DNA of 64,000 nucleotides, taken from the NCBI RefSeq assembly GCF_000336615.1, contig NZ_AOLW01000006.1, positions 186,001 through 250,000 on the forward strand. Direction: 5' to 3'. The notes under the pieces are model-generated. The model made no database searches, was not told where the DNA came from, and saw nothing but the letters and a program-made list of their open reading frames with translations. Positions within the stretch are counted from its first letter, which is position 1, and each line of letters starts with the position of its first letter. Origin of the DNA: Haloarcula amylolytica JCM 13557 (GTDB taxonomy: Archaea; Halobacteriota; Halobacteria; Halobacteriales; Haloarculaceae). Positions 61,300 to 64,000 of this stretch are shown in pieces. The position numbers were made by a program, and so were the translations under genes.

Positions 61300-62009
61300 G
61301 CCTTGCCCTCCCCGACTGACCCGTCGGCGTCTTTGTCCGCAGAAGGCATCTCGTCGGGATTCGCCGCGATGTCGTCCGCATCGCCGGCGGCCCGTTCCAG
61401 CGCCGCACGGGCTTGGGACTCCAGGTCGGCGTCCGGCCGCTCCCGGCCGTAGCGAACCCGCTCGAACACCGACCGGAGCGAGGCGACGGCGTCGGGGTCG
61501 GCCCCGGCCGCCGTCGCGTCCGCCTCGATGTCCTGCGGGGACGACGCATCGTCGTCCACGGTCACCGCGTCTTCGAGGGCAGCCCACGCGCGGTACACGT
61601 CGTTGGTCAGGGGCACGTCGATTGCAGCCGCGCTATGCGAGGGGGTTTCCGCGGCGTCCGCGGTTGCGACGGCTGGCGTCTCGCCGCCCGTCTCGTCGAT
61701 GGTCCGGCTCTGGCCGGCCAGCCGCCAGAGGACGACCAGACCCACTGCGAGGCCGACGGCGAGCGCACCGACTGCCGGAGCGGGGACACTCGGCAGCAGC
61801 GCGCGGGCACCGTTCTCGCTTTCCGGCGGATCGATGCTACCTGGCGGGTCGCTGAGGCCCTGTCCGTCGGGGTTGTCGATTTCGCTGTCGTCCCGGGTCA
61901 TCTCCGCCTGGTCGGCCCCGGTGGCAGCGTCGAGGCTCGCGGCCCCGACGCTGAACGACAGCAGCGCAATCGCGGCGACAACCGCCACGAGGAGGGACTG
62001 TCGCTGCAT
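61296..62009 (-). CDS. DUF4129-type membrane protein
   Basis: A 237-residue protein with a signal-peptide-like N-terminus (QRQSLLVAVVAAIALLSFSVG) to about residue 25, an extracellular acidic linker of about 50 residues, one membrane segment (VGALAVGLAVGLVVLWRLAG), and a cytoplasmic C-terminal DUF4129 domain: VYRAWAALEDAV and LRSVFERVRYGRER. In relatives DUF4129 is attached to transglutaminase domains; here it is alone. First gene of the operon. Confidence 0.75.
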   Translation of the reverse strand: MQRQSLLVAVVAAIALLSFSVGAASLDAATGADQAEMTRDDSEIDNPDGQGLSDPPGSIDPPESENGARALLPSVPAPAVGALAVGLAVGLVVLWRLAGQSRTIDETGGETPAVATADAAETPSHSAAAIDVPLTNDVYRAWAALEDAVTVDDDASSPQDIEADATAAGADPDAVASLRSVFERVRYGRERPDADLESQARAALERAAGDADDIAANPDEMPSADKDADGSVGEGKA

Positions 62010-62178
62010 ACAGCTACTCCGCTCCTGGCACATGAATAGGTTAGGGACCTGTCTGCAACTGGTCGGCCAATCCGGACTGGGTGGGGCTGAAAGGGACCGA
62101 GCGCTGCGAGGGCGAACACAGCGGGCTCGCACGTCGCGTGACCGAGCCCCTCTCTAAAACCGTCCCTGAGTTGGCTAT

Positions 62179-63159
62179 TCAGAGTTCGTCCGCGAGGTCC
62201 TCGGCGAAGTAGGTCAGAATCAGGTCTGCGCCGGCGCGTTTGATGGACAGCAGCGACTCGTAGGCCACCGCTTCGAGGTCGAGCCAGCCCTTCTCGGCAG
62301 CGGCGTGTAGCATGGCGTACTCGCCGGAGACGTTGTAGGCGGCGACGGGATGGTCGTAGGACTCCCGGATTTCCTTGACGATGTCCAGGTACGGCAGCGC
62401 GGGCTTGACCATCAGCACGTCCGCGCCCTGCTCGACGTCGAGGTCGACCTCGCGGCGGGCCTCGCGTGCGTTCGCGGGGTCCATCTGGTAGTGCCGCCGG
62501 TCGCCGAAGGCCGGCGCGCCGTCGGCGGCGTCCCGGAACGGGCCGTAGAAGGCCGACTCGTACTTGGCGGCGTAGCTCATGATGGGTACGTCGGTGTTGC
62601 CCTGGTCGTCTAAGGCCTCCCGAATCGCGCCGACCATGCCGTCGATCATCCCCGACGGCGCGACCATGTCGGCCCCGGCCGCGGCGTGGCTCGCGGCGAT
62701 TTCCCCCAGCAAATCGAGGGTCTCGTCGTTGCGCACCGTCAGCCGCGGGTCCTCGGCGGCGGCGTCTTCGAGGACGCCGCAGTGGCCGTGGTCGGTGTAC
62801 TCACAGAGGCAGACGTCCGTGATGACGTAGGCGTCGGTTTCGCTCGTGATGCGGCGCGTGGCTTCCTGCACGACGCCGTCTTCGGCCCAGGCGCGGCTCC
62901 CGCGCTCGTCTTTCGATTCGGGGACGCCGAACAGCATCACCGCTTCGACGCCGGTTTCGAGAATCTCCGCGACGCGGTCGACCGCCGCATCGACAGGGAC
63001 CCGTTCGTGGCCCGGCATCGTCTCGATGGGGACGCGCTCGTCGGTTGTCGCGTCGACGAACACCGGTGCGATGAGGTCCGACGCCGAGAGGTCCGTCTCG
63101 CGCACCAGCGGACGCACGCCGTCGGTTCGCAGGCGGCGCGGGCGCTGTGTCAAATTCAT
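62179..63159 (-). CDS. hemB: Porphobilinogen synthase (delta-aminolevulinic acid dehydratase)
   Basis: Joins two 5-aminolevulinate molecules into porphobilinogen. The zinc site is present: Cys117, Cys119 and Cys127 (VCLCEYTDHGHCG). The two active-site lysines lie in SYAAKYESAFYGPFRDA (about residue 199) and MVKPALPYLD (about 251). At 326 residues it is of normal size. Together with hemL it feeds haem, siroheme and cobalamin. The upstream TTTAAGC (63205) is TATA-like but 40-45 bases away, so a short leader is likely. Confidence 0.95.
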   Translation of the reverse strand: MNLTQRPRRLRTDGVRPLVRETDLSASDLIAPVFVDATTDERVPIETMPGHERVPVDAAVDRVAEILETGVEAVMLFGVPESKDERGSRAWAEDGVVQEATRRITSETDAYVITDVCLCEYTDHGHCGVLEDAAAEDPRLTVRNDETLDLLGEIAASHAAAGADMVAPSGMIDGMVGAIREALDDQGNTDVPIMSYAAKYESAFYGPFRDAADGAPAFGDRRHYQMDPANAREARREVDLDVEQGADVLMVKPALPYLDIVKEIRESYDHPVAAYNVSGEYAMLHAAAEKGWLDLEAVAYESLLSIKRAGADLILTYFAEDLADEL

Positions 63160-63457
63160 ACTGCCATTTCAGTCCGTGACTGGCATGAACCCACCGTTTG
63201 TGTGCTTAAACGCAACCGCTATTTTGGCGGACGGAAGCCTATATCAGGGATGTCGCTCTGTCGTCGTGGCCCGATTTACGAATATGTCGCCGAACTGGCC
63301 GTATTACAGGCTGTAACTGAATATCCCGGCCGGTCTGGACAGTCAGGCCACGCACTTCACACGAACTTGAGCGAAGCTCTCCCATCCATACACTGGCTTG
63401 TCCCGATCTATCTCTTACCGGTGGCATTGAAGTCTCAATAGGAGCAGAATACGCAAC

Positions 63458-63883
63458 TCAGCAAGGAGCGACGGTATCACCGGACAGTCTTTCAGTCCCT
63501 GTTTTGGTTACGAGATAGCGGGCATAGTGCTCAGCGTCATACACTGCTTCGCCCTTTGCCGTTGAATATGGTCGTCTAACCCGAACAGTGATGCCACGAT
63601 CTGAGTGGTTTACGACGGTCACCTTTGGACCAACAGTGAATGAACCGACATCCCAGCTATCAAGACAACTCGCATTCTGAAGCCGCTCAGTCACATAGTT
63701 GGTTTCTGAGCGTAATGCGCGTTCTTTTGCTTCAGAGACGTTAATTTGTGCGCCAATGGTCTGAGTTTCTTGACCACTGGTTACGACTGATTTCGGCGTT
63801 GCTGGGTCATCGGAAAGCGTAGAACATCCCGTGAGTGCTAGGCTACAGACAATAGCGAGAAGTAGAGCCCTTTGATGGTACAT
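63458..63883 (-). CDS. Small lipoprotein, 141 aa
   Basis: N-terminal hydrophobic signal LLLAIVCSLALTGC with a lipobox (Cys20), so probably secreted and lipid anchored. The mature part of about 120 residues contains VTVVNHSDRGITVRVRRPYS, a beta-sandwich-like segment, and two Cys (Cys73 and the C-terminal Cys141) that may form a disulphide. The function is unknown. Base composition is markedly lower in GC than hemB, hinting at acquired DNA. It starts just after GTTTAT on the - strand; promoter spacing is therefore odd and the start codon is not certain. Confidence 0.65.
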   Translation of the reverse strand: MYHQRALLLAIVCSLALTGCSTLSDDPATPKSVVTSGQETQTIGAQINVSEAKERALRSETNYVTERLQNASCLDSWDVGSFTVGPKVTVVNHSDRGITVRVRRPYSTAKGEAVYDAEHYARYLVTKTGTERLSGDTVAPC

Positions 63884-64000
63884 ATAAACAAGTAACTGAT
63901 TGCTGACAAATGTTTTGTGGGTAATCGTAGTCTATGACGCGCCATCTATTGCCGTTCTAGCTGTGCCCGCAGAAGTGGCTACCAGATACTGGGACCTTGT

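Noticed and set aside
63185..63316. 43-codon + strand frame upstream of hemB
   Set aside because: No motif, no promoter spacing, and it covers the likely hemB promoter.
63884..64000. Possible gene at the right edge
   Set aside because: Only very short frames; nothing supportable before the window ends.

Overview
The window is a stretch of chromosome from an extremely halophilic archaeon (class Halobacteria). It is GC-rich, the predicted proteins are acidic (Asp/Glu-rich), and many genes start within a few bases of the expected transcription start. Several families are archaeal or haloarchaeal: LysW-type arginine synthesis, PurO-type IMP cyclohydrolase, archaeal class III PRPP synthase, Tat-exported lipoproteins, and a J-domain/2Fe-2S ferredoxin. 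Gene content and style resemble Haloarcula, but that is inference and was not tested by a search.

Layout. 1-10.2 kb: the end of a haloarchaeal secreted-protein gene, then all of arginine synthesis from glutamate as two blocks, argG-argH and argW(lysW)-argX-argC-argB-argD-argE(lysK)-argF. A short Arg-rich reading frame with attenuator-like hairpins precedes argG. 10.3-19.4 kb: a phosphoribosyltransferase-HAD fusion, a TrmB-like regulator, threonine synthase, a DUF4166/YndJ-like pair, a GNAT acetyltransferase, aspartate kinase, J-domain ferredoxin, a phosphoesterase and IMP cyclohydrolase. 19.5-20.6 kb: an HNH endonuclease gene, tRNA-Gln(CTG), and a tandem array of tRNA 3'-end copies separated by hairpins. 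20.6-28 kb: a universal stress protein, a phosphate permease, and a complete BMP-type nucleoside ABC transporter, followed by a 189-bp multi-hairpin element just before leuS. 28-43.3 kb: housekeeping genes (leuS, ileS, prs, hemL, HIT protein, uracil-DNA glycosylase) mixed with small zinc-ribbon and membrane proteins.

43.4-49.6 kb is an assimilatory nitrate cluster (nasA, narK-type transporter, ferredoxin-nitrite reductase). A near-identical 19-bp element lies before nasA and before the transporter gene. 49.7-59 kb holds two paralogous Tat lipoprotein binding proteins around cheC, an amtB-glnK-lrp operon, a soluble chemotaxis-type transducer fused to a RecA/RAD55-like domain, and a PAS histidine kinase overlapping it. 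59-62 kb is a four-gene membrane operon (DUF4129, DUF7269-like, DUF58, DUF7519-like). The window ends with hemB and a small lipoprotein.

How it fits together: the region links nitrogen intake (nitrate, ammonium, PII control) to amino-acid output (arginine, threonine, aspartate family) and to two aminoacyl-tRNA synthetases. Tetrapyrrole genes hemL and hemB can supply the siroheme needed by the nitrite reductase. The most unusual material is non-coding: the tRNA-Gln array, the argG leader, the 27.7-27.9 kb multi-hairpin element, and two hairpins after ileS that share an identical loop but have unrelated stems.
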